Positions 41,949-51,717 of a stretch of DNA of 64,000 nt are shown one piece after another. The stretch is from Tenacibaculum sp. AHE14PA (GTDB lineage: Bacteria > Bacteroidota > Bacteroidia > Flavobacteriales > Flavobacteriaceae). Each line of letters starts with the position of its first letter. Positions within the stretch are counted from its first letter, which is position 1. Both the position numbers and the translations under genes were made by a program. The stretch spans positions 2,541,501 to 2,605,500 of the forward strand of contig NZ_CP058983.1 in assembly GCF_019278465.1 (NCBI RefSeq), read 5' to 3'. A model generated the notes under the pieces. It worked only from the letters and a program-made list of their open reading frames with translations, ran no database searches and had not been told where the DNA came from.

Positions 41949-44783
41949 TTATAGTTTAATTTCTTCTTTGGTTTTGTTTAGTAAAACAGGTTTACCGTAG
42001 CCTAATTCATTTAAACGGTCTAATTGTGTTTCTGCATCTCCTACAAATAACCAAATCATCTTATTCGGATTTACATATTTTTTAGCTAATTCCTGTACTT
42101 TTTCAATAGTCATTTCATTTACAATTTTCTCTCTATCTTTAACATAGTCGGCATTTAAATTGTAAGCGCTAATGTTTTCTAACATGTTTAATTTAGCACC
42201 CATGGTTTCAAAACGACGTGCGTTACTTTTAATTAAAAACCCTTTGGTTGTTGCCAAGTCTTTTTCAGAATAGTTGGTTGGGTAATTTGTAATGATGTCT
42301 TTTACTGATTGAGCAGACTCTAGGGTAACGTTACTTCTTACTCTACTAGAAATGGTAAAAGGCCCCACTGCTTTTGTTCCTGAAAACTGAGAGTAAATTC
42401 CGTATGTATATCCTTTTCCCTCTCTTAGCTCTTGCGTTAATTGAGAGGCAAAACCACCACCACCAAGAATGTAATTCATTACGGTTGCAGGGTAATAATC
42501 TTCATCGGTTACTGCTAAAGCTGGTGCACCAAAACTAATTACCGATTGTTTTGCTTTTGGTATGTCATAAAAATAAACAGTTGGTTTTGTAGGAGCTTCT
42601 GGAGTTTTATAAACCGGAATCGTTACTTCTTTAGCAGCCCATTTAGTAGTTAAGTTTGTTAAAGAAGCCAAAGCTTTTTCTTGATTTACATCACCAACAA
42701 TATGCATTTTTGCTACAGAAGGAGAAATGTAATTAGTATAGTATGCTTTTAAATCGTCTAAACCAATTTTTTCTACAGAAGCAATTGTTCCTAAGGTATT
42801 TTTAGAGCGGATATTATCTTTTCCGTAAATTAATTCATTATAAACATTTCGTGTTACTGTAGTTGGATTTGCTTCTTGCTGACGTAAATTACCTACAACC
42901 GATTTCTTAATCAATTCAAACTCTGTAGTATCCCAACGTGGCTCTAGCAACATTTCTTCAACCAAGTTTATGGTTTCTGTATAGTTTTTAGCTAAGGTAG
43001 TACCGCTTATGGTAATGTTTTCTTTAGATGAATATACACTAATAGAAGCGCCTAATTCTTGAATAGCTTCTTCTAATTGAGCAACTGTTTTATTTTTTGT
43101 ACCGCGGTTCATTAAACGAGCAGTTAAGTTGGCAACACCTAATTTGTCCATTTTTTCTAATAACTGACCACCATCAATTACCAAGTTAAAACGAACTAAA
43201 GGAACTTCACTATTTTTAATACCAAATACTTTAATTCCGTTTGCTAATTTATCATTCCATACATTTGGTAAACTTAAAGCAGGTGATTTACCATACACAG
43301 GTTCGGTTGCTCTGTCAATCGTAGAAGGTGTTTTTTCGTATTGAGCAGCAATTTTAGCATCGAATTTTTCTTCGGCTCCAATAACAATTTTTTCTTCTTT
43401 AATGATTGCTTCTTTAGCATCTTTTAAAGCAAGGTTTTTCATCCCTTTAGGAACAAAACTAGTAGCAATAAAGTTTTTACCTTTAATGTAGGTGTTGTAA
43501 ACACGCATTACATCTTCTTTGGTAACATTTAAGGTTAAATCAATTTCTTTGTTGATAAAACCAGGATCACCGGCATAGGTGTTATAAGAAGCTAAGTTTG
43601 TTCCTTTTCCTAGCACGCTAGATAAACTATTGTAAAAACTAGTTTCTAAACCAGCTTTAATTCTGTTTAAGTCTTTATCAGAAATACCTGTTTCTTCAAA
43701 GTTTTTAAACGCTGTTTTTATTCCGTCATTAATAGCATTTAAATCAACGTTATTAAATCCTCGGATACTTAATTGCGATTGCCCTGCTAGTTCAGATGAC
43801 CAGTTCCACATACTTGTATTGGCAGTAAGTTTTAAATCATCAACTAAAACAGTGTTTAAAGGTGCTTTTTTTCCTTGTGATAAATATTCTGTTAAGATAT
43901 CTAAAGCATATGAATCTTTATGATACAGTTCAACCGTTGGCCATGCCAATGTTAGCATTGGTAATCGTGCAAAGTTATCTTCAAAATACAAAGATTTCGA
44001 TTCATTAACTTTTCCTGATTTTTTAACCAAAGGCGTAATTTCTTCACCTCTAGGAATCTCGTTAAAATATTTACGAACCCATTCTTTTGCTTTCGCAGAA
44101 TCAAAATCTCCTGATAAAACTAAAGTTGCATTGTTAGGAACATACCATTTTTTAAAGAATGCTTTTACATCGCTTAAAGTAGCATTTTGTAAATGTTCTA
44201 ACGAACCTATTACTTGCCAATTGTATGGATGATCTTTCGGGTATAAATTACGATCGATAATTTGTTGATTGAATCCATACGGACGGTTATCAACACTTTG
44301 TCTTTTTTCGTTTTTAACAACTTGTTTTTCTTTTGCCAAAACAGGTTCAGTTACGGTGTTTATAAACCAACCTAGTTTATCCGCTTCTGCCCAAATCATT
44401 TTTTCCAAAGCATCATTTGGTACGGTTTGTAAATAGTTTGTTCGGTCTCTTGATGTAGATCCGTTTGCACCAGAACCACCAATACGTGCGCTCATTTTGT
44501 CTAAGCCACCTTTACCAAGGTTTTCAGATTCTAAAAACAATAAATGTTCAAATAAATGAGCAAAACCAGTTCTTCCTTCGATTTCTCTGGCAGAACCAAC
44601 GTGAACCATCAATTCTACAGCAACCACAGGATCTGATTTATCGGTATGTAAAACGACTTGTAATCCGTTTTCTAATTCAAATTTTTCAAAAGGAACATTT
44701 AAGGAAGTTTTCTTCTCTTTTTGTTCGGTATTACAGGCAATAAAGAATATTACAGCTGTAAATAGTAGCACTTTTTTTATCAT
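41949..44783 (-). CDS. M16 family zinc metalloprotease, predicted lipoprotein
   Basis: About 944 aa from ATG 44783. The start MIKKVLLFTAVIFFIACN has a lipobox-like FIAC, so the protein is probably exported and lipidated. Two M16 halves follow: the active one has the inverted zinc motif HLFEH (76-80 with the chosen start) and the C-terminal half lacks it, as in pitrilysin-type tandem enzymes. It likely degrades peptides in the envelope. The frame is open to 44879, but that extension (MRFFFTINSS...) precedes the signal and seems not to be translated. Confidence 0.92.
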   Translation of the reverse strand: MIKKVLLFTAVIFFIACNTEQKEKKTSLNVPFEKFELENGLQVVLHTDKSDPVVAVELMVHVGSAREIEGRTGFAHLFEHLLFLESENLGKGGLDKMSARIGGSGANGSTSRDRTNYLQTVPNDALEKMIWAEADKLGWFINTVTEPVLAKEKQVVKNEKRQSVDNRPYGFNQQIIDRNLYPKDHPYNWQVIGSLEHLQNATLSDVKAFFKKWYVPNNATLVLSGDFDSAKAKEWVRKYFNEIPRGEEITPLVKKSGKVNESKSLYFEDNFARLPMLTLAWPTVELYHKDSYALDILTEYLSQGKKAPLNTVLVDDLKLTANTSMWNWSSELAGQSQLSIRGFNNVDLNAINDGIKTAFKNFEETGISDKDLNRIKAGLETSFYNSLSSVLGKGTNLASYNTYAGDPGFINKEIDLTLNVTKEDVMRVYNTYIKGKNFIATSFVPKGMKNLALKDAKEAIIKEEKIVIGAEEKFDAKIAAQYEKTPSTIDRATEPVYGKSPALSLPNVWNDKLANGIKVFGIKNSEVPLVRFNLVIDGGQLLEKMDKLGVANLTARLMNRGTKNKTVAQLEEAIQELGASISVYSSKENITISGTTLAKNYTETINLVEEMLLEPRWDTTEFELIKKSVVGNLRQQEANPTTVTRNVYNELIYGKDNIRSKNTLGTIASVEKIGLDDLKAYYTNYISPSVAKMHIVGDVNQEKALASLTNLTTKWAAKEVTIPVYKTPEAPTKPTVYFYDIPKAKQSVISFGAPALAVTDEDYYPATVMNYILGGGGFASQLTQELREGKGYTYGIYSQFSGTKAVGPFTISSRVRSNVTLESAQSVKDIITNYPTNYSEKDLATTKGFLIKSNARRFETMGAKLNMLENISAYNLNADYVKDREKIVNEMTIEKVQELAKKYVNPNKMIWLFVGDAETQLDRLNELGYGKPVLLNKTKEEIKL

Positions 44784-44869
44784 TGTTTTGGTTGTTTTTT
44801 GATGCTGATAAATATACATAATAATGAAAATGAATATTGTTAAATAAATGCTAGAATTTATGGTAAAGA

Positions 44870-44898
44870 AAAACCTCACCAGAAGCTGATGAGGTTTT
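44870..44898 (-). terminator. Terminator after pruA
   Basis: AAAACCTCA (44870-44878) pairs with TGAGGTTTT (44890-44898), 9 bp with an 11-base loop, 23 bases after the pruA stop. Confidence 0.75.
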
Positions 44899-44920
44899 AA
44901 AAAACTATATATTTATTTTC

Positions 44921-46546
44921 TTATCCTAAGAAAGGGTATTTATAATCTGTAGGCGATACTAATGTTTCTTTTATTAAGCGAACAGATGTCCAACGTAATA
45001 AGTTTTGTGCAGAACCTGCTTTGTCATTTGTACCAGAAGCTCTTGCCCCACCAAATGGTTGCTGGCCAACAACTGCACCAGAAGGCTTGTCGTTAATATA
45101 AAAGTTTCCAGCAGCGTTTTCTAAAGCTTTAGATGCTTTTTCAACAATATATCTATCTGTAGAAAAGATAGCACCCGTTAATGCATATTCAGAAGTTTCA
45201 TCAACTAATTTTAATGAAGCTTCCCACTCAGTATCTTCATAAACATAAACTGTCATAACAGGGCCAAATAACTCTGTATGCATAGTTGCGTATTTAGGCG
45301 ATGTAGTAACAATTACAGTTGGCTCTATAAAATAACCTACAGATTTATCGTGGTTTCCACCAATAATAATTTCTGCATCTCTATCAGCTTTTGCTGCATC
45401 GATATAACTTGCAATTTTGTCAAAAGAACCTTCGTGAATAACTGCATTTACAAAGTTAGAGGTGTCTTCTGGAGAACCCATTTTTAATTCACCTACTTGT
45501 GCTGTTAAATGTTTTTTAACTTCTGGCCAAAGTGATGCAGGAATGTAAGAACGTGAAGCAGCAGAACATTTTTGACCTTGGTATTCGAAAGCACCTCTTG
45601 TCATTGCTGTTGCAACTTGTAATGGGTTAGAAGAGTTGTGAACCCAAATGAAATCTTTTCCACCAGTTTCTCCAACAATTCTTGGGTATGTTTTATAGGT
45701 ATGAATATTGTTACCAATTTGTTTCCATAATTCTTTAAAAACATGTGTAGATCCTGTAAAGTGTAGTCCAGAGAAATCTGGAGACGCTAAAACAGTATCA
45801 GAAATCATAACTGGATCTCCGTATACAACGTTAATTACACCATCAGGTAAACCAGCTTCTTTAAATAAATCTACAATTACTTGTGCAGAATATGCTTGGT
45901 GATCAGATGGTTTCCAAACAACAACGTTACCCATTAAGGCAGCTGATGCTGGTAAGTTTGCAGCAATAGATGTAAAATTAAATGGAGAAATTGCATAGAT
46001 AAAACCTTCTAAAGGTCTGTATTCAACTCTGTTCCAAACGCCTGGTGAAGATGTTGGCTGATCTTTAAAAATATCAGTCATATACTCTACGTTAAAACGG
46101 AAGAAATCTATCATTTCACAAGCAGCATCAATTTCTGCTTGAAACACGTTTTTAGATTGTGCAATCATTGTTGCAGCATTCATTCTTGCTCTATAAGGTC
46201 CTGCTAATAATTCAGCAGCTTTTAAGAAAATAGAAGCTCTTTCCATCCAACTAACGTTAGACCATGCTTCTCTTGCAGCCAATGCAGTTGAAATAGCTTC
46301 ATCTACGTGCGATTTATCTGCGGTATGATATTGACCAACTACATGTTTATGATCATGTGGTGGTGTGATGTTTTTTGTATTACCGGTTCTAACTTCTTCA
46401 CCGTTAATGTACATAGGCACATCAACGTTACTGTTAAACATCGATTTGTATGTTGCTAATAACTCTTCTCTTTCTGGAGATCCAGGAGCATACCCTTTTA
46501 CAGGTTCGTTTACTGCTTTTGGAACATTAAAAAATCCTCTTGTCAT
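44921..46546 (-). CDS. pruA: L-glutamate gamma-semialdehyde dehydrogenase (1-pyrroline-5-carboxylate dehydrogenase)
   Basis: A 541-aa aldehyde dehydrogenase with Glu293 in VGETGGKD and the nucleophile Cys327 in EYQGQKCSAASR. Length and motifs (PRIVGETGGKDFIW, NFYINDKPSGAVVGQQPFGG) identify the PruA family that oxidises glutamate semialdehyde to glutamate with NAD+, the last step of proline breakdown. There is no adjacent proline dehydrogenase. The 196 bases upstream, before the divergent NRDE gene, show no clear feature. Confidence 0.97.
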   Translation of the reverse strand: MTRGFFNVPKAVNEPVKGYAPGSPEREELLATYKSMFNSNVDVPMYINGEEVRTGNTKNITPPHDHKHVVGQYHTADKSHVDEAISTALAAREAWSNVSWMERASIFLKAAELLAGPYRARMNAATMIAQSKNVFQAEIDAACEMIDFFRFNVEYMTDIFKDQPTSSPGVWNRVEYRPLEGFIYAISPFNFTSIAANLPASAALMGNVVVWKPSDHQAYSAQVIVDLFKEAGLPDGVINVVYGDPVMISDTVLASPDFSGLHFTGSTHVFKELWKQIGNNIHTYKTYPRIVGETGGKDFIWVHNSSNPLQVATAMTRGAFEYQGQKCSAASRSYIPASLWPEVKKHLTAQVGELKMGSPEDTSNFVNAVIHEGSFDKIASYIDAAKADRDAEIIIGGNHDKSVGYFIEPTVIVTTSPKYATMHTELFGPVMTVYVYEDTEWEASLKLVDETSEYALTGAIFSTDRYIVEKASKALENAAGNFYINDKPSGAVVGQQPFGGARASGTNDKAGSAQNLLRWTSVRLIKETLVSPTDYKYPFLG

Positions 46547-46742
46547 TTTAGTATGTTGTTTGTATGTTTAAAAAATATTTTTAATTAAAAACGAATAAAC
46601 AAAATCTAATGGCATTAATTTGCAATGATTATGTTGTTGCTTTAATCAAAAAAGCTATAATTTTTATATAGAACAAAGTTAGCATTTATTTTAAGAAATA
46701 CTAAGCTGTTTTTATATCTCATTTATCAAAAAATAATACAAT

Positions 46743-47453
46743 ATGTGTACGGTAACTTATTTGCCTTTAGGAGGTCAGGATTTTATATTAACATCAAATA
46801 GAGATGAAGACCCAAAAAGAAAAACTATTGCACCGAAAGAATATGATGAAGATGGAGTAAAATTAATATATCCAAAAGATGAACTTGCTGGCGGAACGTG
46901 GATTGGCTTATCTGATAAAAATCGATTAATTTGTTTGCTAAATGGTGGTTTCGAAAAACATAAACGAGCAGATAGTTATAGGTTAAGTAGAGGTGTAATT
47001 GTAAAACAACTATTAAAGGTTGATAACCCTGTGGAAATTATAAATCATTTTAATTTTGAAGGAATTGAGCCTTTTACGATTGTTTTAGTTGATTGGGAAA
47101 AGAACTTAAATGCTTATGAGTTGGTTTGGGATGGCGTAAAAAAGCATTTTCAAGAATTAGATAGTGCACCAAAAATATGGTCATCATCAACATTATATAC
47201 CGAAGAAGTGAAGCTATTACGACGCGATTGGTTTGCAGATTGGCAAAGGGAAAACCCTGTTTTTAAACAAGAAAAGATAATTGCTTTTCATAAAGATGAA
47301 ACAAAAGGAAATAAGGAAATTTCATTAAAAATGAAACGGCCACAGGTAGAAACTGTAAGTGTTACTTCAGTGCAAAAAACGGCAGAAAAGGTTGCAGTTG
47401 ATTATATTGATGTTATAAATGAAAACAGAACTAATACAATGCAAAAGCAATAA
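46743..47453 (+). CDS. NRDE family protein (TANGO2-like)
   Basis: A 236-aa protein starting MCTVTYLPL with Cys2 and the NRDED motif (19-23), matching the NRDE/TANGO2 family. The family has an N-terminal Cys that could serve as an Ntn-type nucleophile, and is associated with heme or lipid handling in eukaryotes; its bacterial function is unclear. The 3' end overlaps the convergent DUF3667 gene by 23 bases. Confidence 0.9.
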   Translation: MCTVTYLPLGGQDFILTSNRDEDPKRKTIAPKEYDEDGVKLIYPKDELAGGTWIGLSDKNRLICLLNGGFEKHKRADSYRLSRGVIVKQLLKVDNPVEIINHFNFEGIEPFTIVLVDWEKNLNAYELVWDGVKKHFQELDSAPKIWSSSTLYTEEVKLLRRDWFADWQRENPVFKQEKIIAFHKDETKGNKEISLKMKRPQVETVSVTSVQKTAEKVAVDYIDVINENRTNTMQKQ

Positions 47454-48546
47454 ATGAAATTATAAAAGAACCTATTAAAGCAAGCATAGTAAATACAAAG
47501 TTTGCCATAAGGTATTTTACAAAAGTTTTAAAATATCCTTGCCCATAAAACCTTTTCATAGCCATGAATAAATAAATAATAAAAAGCAATAAGAAAATAC
47601 CTAATAAAAATTCAGCTTCTTTAAAATAACCGATTAAATAAAACACAGAAGAGAGTAAAAAGAAGACTGTTTGGGTGTGAAAAACAAAAACTAAATGCTC
47701 TACATAGGTGTATTTTCTTCGGATGTAAATTATTTTTAAGAATAATGTAAAAAGCGGTAATAAGATAAATAAGGCTATCGACGCGTAAGATAGTATCTGG
47801 CGGTAAAACTTATCGGTTTCTCCTCTTTTAGATAAAAATGAATTTAAAACTTCGGTACGTGAATAGAGGAATCTATTCGTAAAAGTTTTGTCCATTTCTA
47901 AGCTATCTAATGCATTGTTAACATGAATATTTGGGTGTTTTTTTTGGAATTTAATAATTTTTGATAGTTGATTAGAATTTCCAAATCCAATGTTTACCAT
48001 TGGTTGTTTAGAGTTTCCGTCAATTTTTAAAGAGTCAATACTTTGTTTAATTAAGTTAGCTTTTGTAGAGTCTTGTTTGTTTATTTCTTTAAAGATTTCT
48101 TTTTGAATCGAATCTAAATCTACCTCTAGTGCTTTTATGCCATTTTCGTTAATTTTTATTTGCGATGTGGTGTTTTTAGAGATAATACCACTCTGTAATT
48201 CGTTAAACTTATCGTAGCTTTCGGTAACTCCTATAATTAAAAAGAACAAAATAGAAACGGTTAAGTAAAATCGAAAAGGATTAGAATAGCGATCTCTTTT
48301 TCCGTTGATATAATCTTTAGATACTTTTCCGGGTTTTATTAAAAGTGGAACTAATGTTCTCCAAAACCTTGCATCCCAAGAAAAGAAACCCGCAAATACT
48401 TCGCGAATAAAACTAGTTAATGTAATTTTTTTACCTTTATTTTTTTGACCACATTCTGGGCAGAATTTTTCGTTTTGAGAAAACGGATATCCGCAATTTA
48501 AGCAATTAGGTTCTTTGATAATTGCAACCTTGGTTTTCTTAGCCAT
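47431..48546 (-). CDS. DUF3667 membrane protein with zinc ribbon
   Basis: A 371-aa protein with an N-terminal zinc-ribbon (CLNCGYPFSQNEKFCPECGQ, Cys pairs about 17/20 and 31/34), a conserved segment near the first membrane helix (RDRYSNPFRFYLTVSILFFL), a charged helical middle (about 115-230) and about four membrane helices in the C-terminal third. DUF3667 is common in Bacteroidota; no function is established. The ATG overlaps the apaG stop by one base. Tail overlaps the NRDE gene. Confidence 0.88.
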   Translation of the reverse strand: MAKKTKVAIIKEPNCLNCGYPFSQNEKFCPECGQKNKGKKITLTSFIREVFAGFFSWDARFWRTLVPLLIKPGKVSKDYINGKRDRYSNPFRFYLTVSILFFLIIGVTESYDKFNELQSGIISKNTTSQIKINENGIKALEVDLDSIQKEIFKEINKQDSTKANLIKQSIDSLKIDGNSKQPMVNIGFGNSNQLSKIIKFQKKHPNIHVNNALDSLEMDKTFTNRFLYSRTEVLNSFLSKRGETDKFYRQILSYASIALFILLPLFTLFLKIIYIRRKYTYVEHLVFVFHTQTVFFLLSSVFYLIGYFKEAEFLLGIFLLLFIIYLFMAMKRFYGQGYFKTFVKYLMANFVFTMLALIGSFIISFIAFALY

Positions 48547-48932
48547 TAGTTTAAAGTAGGAGTGGTAGTTAATTGAAATGTTGGTATGATTACCAGAAAC
48601 TCTTCTAAGGTATCTGGATTAATCATTTTGTAATTTCCTTTCATAGCGCCTGCTGTAGAGAGTAAAAAACAGTTAGATCGGTAATTATAGGTTTCGTTAG
48701 GTTTAAGAACAGGAGTTTCTCCAATAATGCCTTCACCCTCTATGTATTCGGTGTCGTTAAGAGAATCGAAAATTACCCAAAAACGTTCTAAAAGTTTTAC
48801 GGTGTCTTTTGAGTTGTTTTCAATAAAAACATAATAGCTAAAAGAATAATATTGTTGATAGCCACGATAAATTAGACCATTAAATGTGGTCTTGACAGAT
48901 ATTTTTATGCCTTTAGTTATTTGTTGAAACAT
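48546..48932 (-). CDS. apaG: ApaG family protein
   Basis: A 128-aa immunoglobulin-like fold protein of the ApaG (DUF525) family, with VFIENNSKDTVKLLERFWVI and GAMKGNYKMIN typical of it. ApaG is linked to Co2+/Mg2+ efflux phenotypes in enterobacteria and lacks a defined biochemical role. The stop overlaps the DUF3667 start by one base, so the two are translated together. Confidence 0.93.
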   Translation of the reverse strand: MFQQITKGIKISVKTTFNGLIYRGYQQYYSFSYYVFIENNSKDTVKLLERFWVIFDSLNDTEYIEGEGIIGETPVLKPNETYNYRSNCFLLSTAGAMKGNYKMINPDTLEEFLVIIPTFQLTTTPTLN

Positions 48933-48983
48933 TGTCTAAATATAAACTTTTTTGGGATTTTAGTCAATTATTTTAAAATTAAA

Positions 48984-50204
48984 TTACCTGTTTTGATTTA
49001 AATAACCGTTTCCTACGCCTATAACTCTGTCGTAAATTCCGCCAAAAGGTTTATAATAAACGATTACAGTATATTCATTTTCTGTCTGATAAAAAGAGCC
49101 GTCTACCTCATTTAAATCAATCGTGTTATTTTTATCTAAAGTAACATAACTATAATTGTAAAACCCTTGTTTAAATTTAATTTCGGTGTAATATCTTTCG
49201 TCAACAGCATTGTATTTCATTTCGTTCTCGTCTGATAATTTATAGTTATTAAAAGCTCCGTATACAAATACTTGTTTGTCGTAAAAAGGCTCAAAAGCAT
49301 CTAAAGAAAAATGAAGCATTGAGTAATCGGCTTCAGTCTTAGCGTCATTTGCTTCTAAAGTTCTAACAACAAACTGTCCGTTAATATCAGGATTGTAAGT
49401 GTAAATTTTATCAGCTCTTTGTTCATCAGTATATAAATAACTATGATAGATGTCTTTTCTTTCGGTTTTTGCAATGTTTAAACTTGTGCTTCGTATGTGT
49501 TTGCTATCAAAATTTAAAAACTCATTTCCTCCCCAAAAATCTGTTTTAAGCGTGTGATTGTATACTAATTGTTGAGGTTTTATAAATTGAGGTTGAATGT
49601 TGTTAATAACGGTTGCCCAATTATGATTTTGAAATAACGAAATATTAATTTCTTGATTTGGATTGTTAATTACCAATTCTGGATGATTTACAGAGAATTG
49701 AACTGTTTGTTTTTGCATGTTATGTTTGGTATCTCTACTTCTAAAAACTGCAACGCCAACTGTAGTAATGTCTTCATAAAAAACACAACGTCTAGAAAAT
49801 ACTATTTCGTAATCATCATTTAAAACAGAAAGTAGATAGTTACCACTTTTCGTAATAACGGTATTCTGATTTGGTATTTCAACCGAGTAATGCGTGTAAG
49901 GTTGTAAGGTGTTAAAAGAGTTTGTGATATTAAAGATTTCATTTTCATTAAATCCGTTTATATACTGATTGGATGTTAAGTTACTTGGCTTCCAATCATG
50001 CGTCATATGCTCAATTTTATACTTGTATTCTTTATTATCGGCATCTAAATCATCAAAAGACAATTTTAAAACCTCACCTAATCTTACAATTGCAGAATAC
50101 TGATTTGTATTGTGCTTAGGTTGTAGTTGAATTGTTTTAATATTTTGAGCATTTACAGTTATGTATAACGCACTGAATAGGAAGATTACAAGATGTTTTA
50201 TCAT
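48984..50204 (-). CDS. Type IX secretion system plug protein (DUF5103)
   Basis: A 406-aa exported beta-rich protein with signal peptide (1-19, ending VNAQ). The conserved text YKIEHMTHDWKPSNLTSNQYINGFNE-like region (about 63-88) and the later EPFYDKQVFVYGAFNNYKL match DUF5103, the plug protein that can occupy the SprA translocon of the Bacteroidota type IX system. Other type IX components are not in this window. Confidence 0.88.
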   Translation of the reverse strand: MIKHLVIFLFSALYITVNAQNIKTIQLQPKHNTNQYSAIVRLGEVLKLSFDDLDADNKEYKYKIEHMTHDWKPSNLTSNQYINGFNENEIFNITNSFNTLQPYTHYSVEIPNQNTVITKSGNYLLSVLNDDYEIVFSRRCVFYEDITTVGVAVFRSRDTKHNMQKQTVQFSVNHPELVINNPNQEINISLFQNHNWATVINNIQPQFIKPQQLVYNHTLKTDFWGGNEFLNFDSKHIRSTSLNIAKTERKDIYHSYLYTDEQRADKIYTYNPDINGQFVVRTLEANDAKTEADYSMLHFSLDAFEPFYDKQVFVYGAFNNYKLSDENEMKYNAVDERYYTEIKFKQGFYNYSYVTLDKNNTIDLNEVDGSFYQTENEYTVIVYYKPFGGIYDRVIGVGNGYLNQNR

Positions 50205-50296
50205 AAATGCAAAGGTATCAAAATGTAGACCAAAGACAAATATTTATTTAGAATAGATATAAATAAAGAGCTATCGAAAAGATAAAAATGTAAATA

Positions 50297-50328
50297 CTTA
50301 CCCGAAAAAATGAAAATCTGTAAATTTG
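50297..50328 (+). promoter_or_regulatory. Candidate nqr operon promoter
   Basis: TAAATTTG (50321-50328) matches TAnnTTTG, with TTA instead of TTG at 50297-50299 (21 bases upstream). It would give a leader of about 27 bases before nqrA. Confidence 0.45.
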
Positions 50329-50361
50329 CTTGTTTTTAGAAAATCAATTTAATCAGTTCCT

Positions 50362-51714
50362 ATGTCAAAAGACATCCGTATTAAGAAAGGCTTGGACATC
50401 AAGCTCGTTGGCGACGCAGAGCAAATCACTACTGAACTTTCGTTGGGTAGCGCATTTGCAATTAAGCCTAGCGATTTTCATGGCGTTATTCCAAAAATTT
50501 TAGCAAAAGAAGGTACCGAAGTAAAAGCAGGTGAAGCACTTTTTTATTCAAAAAGTGATGAGCGTATTTTATTTCCTAGTCCGGTAAGTGGTAAAGTTAC
50601 AGAGATCGTTCGTGGAGACAGAAGAAAAGTTTTAGCATTTAAAATCACTGCTGATGCACAGCAGCAATACAAAGATTTTGGTAAAAAAGATATTGATGCA
50701 ATGTCTGGTGAAGAAGTGAAAAATCACTTATTTGCTTCAGGTTGTTGGCCATTTGTAAAGCAACGTCCTTACGATGTTGTTGCAAATCCGAATCAAGCTC
50801 CAAAAGCAATTTTTGTATCTGCATACGCAAGTGCACCTTTAGCAGCAGATTATGATTATGCACTAAAAGGTAAAGAAGCTGAGTTACAAGCTGCTTTAAC
50901 AGCGTTAACAAAGTTAACAGCAGGTAAAGTACATGTTTCAGTTGCAAAAGACTCAAATTTATCTCCGTTTAAAGAGCTAAAAGGAGTTGAATTGCATAAA
51001 GTTTCTGGCCCGCATCCTATTGGTAATGTAAGTACTCAAATAGCACAAATAGATCCTATTAATAAAGGAGAAGTTGTGTGGGTAGTTACTCCGCAAGATT
51101 TAGTGGTAATCGGTGAATTATTGTTAACAGGTAAATTTAACGCAAAGCGTACAATTGCTTTAGCAGGAGCTAAATTTAACAAGCCACAATACGTTACTGC
51201 CATAGCAGGAGCAAGTATTGCTGGTTTGGTAAAAGGAAATTTAGATGCTGATAATGCGCGTGTAATTAGCGGTAATGTGTTAAGTGGAACGCAGGTTGGC
51301 GAAGAAGGATATTTAGGATACTACGAAAATATAGTAACTGCAATTCCTGAAGGAGATGATTATGAATTTTTTGGATGGAATAAGCCAGTTTTTGATAAGG
51401 TTTCTACTTCTAGAGCATTTACGTTCTCTTGGTTAACACCAAAGAAAAAATACGACTTAAATACGAATACAAACGGTGAGCATAGAGCATTTGTGGTTAC
51501 AGGGTCGTATGAAGAAGTGTTTCCGTTAGATATCTATCCGATGCAATTATTAAAAGCGAGTATGTACAAAGATCTTGACGAAATGGAAGGATTAGGAGCT
51601 TACGAAGTTGCACCAGAAGATTTCGCTTTAACAGAATTTATTTGTGTATCTAAACAACCTCACCAGAAGATAATTCGTGAAGGATTAGATTTAATGAGAG
51701 AAGAACTAGGATAA
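50362..51714 (+). CDS. nqrA: Na+-translocating NADH:quinone reductase subunit A
   Basis: A 450-aa NqrA, the peripheral cytoplasmic subunit of the sodium-pumping quinone reductase. It begins MSKDIRIKKGLDIKLVGDAE and contains KPSDFHGVIPKILAKEGTEVK and GPHPIGNVSTQIAQIDPINKGE, characteristic of the family. First of six genes, with 3-base gaps to nqrB. The complex couples NADH oxidation to outward Na+ transport. Confidence 0.97.
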   Translation: MSKDIRIKKGLDIKLVGDAEQITTELSLGSAFAIKPSDFHGVIPKILAKEGTEVKAGEALFYSKSDERILFPSPVSGKVTEIVRGDRRKVLAFKITADAQQQYKDFGKKDIDAMSGEEVKNHLFASGCWPFVKQRPYDVVANPNQAPKAIFVSAYASAPLAADYDYALKGKEAELQAALTALTKLTAGKVHVSVAKDSNLSPFKELKGVELHKVSGPHPIGNVSTQIAQIDPINKGEVVWVVTPQDLVVIGELLLTGKFNAKRTIALAGAKFNKPQYVTAIAGASIAGLVKGNLDADNARVISGNVLSGTQVGEEGYLGYYENIVTAIPEGDDYEFFGWNKPVFDKVSTSRAFTFSWLTPKKKYDLNTNTNGEHRAFVVTGSYEEVFPLDIYPMQLLKASMYKDLDEMEGLGAYEVAPEDFALTEFICVSKQPHQKIIREGLDLMREELG

Positions 51715-51717
51715 GAT

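Noticed and set aside
44784-44879. Start of the M16 peptidase at 44879
   Set aside because: The ATG at 44783 begins a good lipoprotein signal; the upstream 32 residues would place the signal in the interior.
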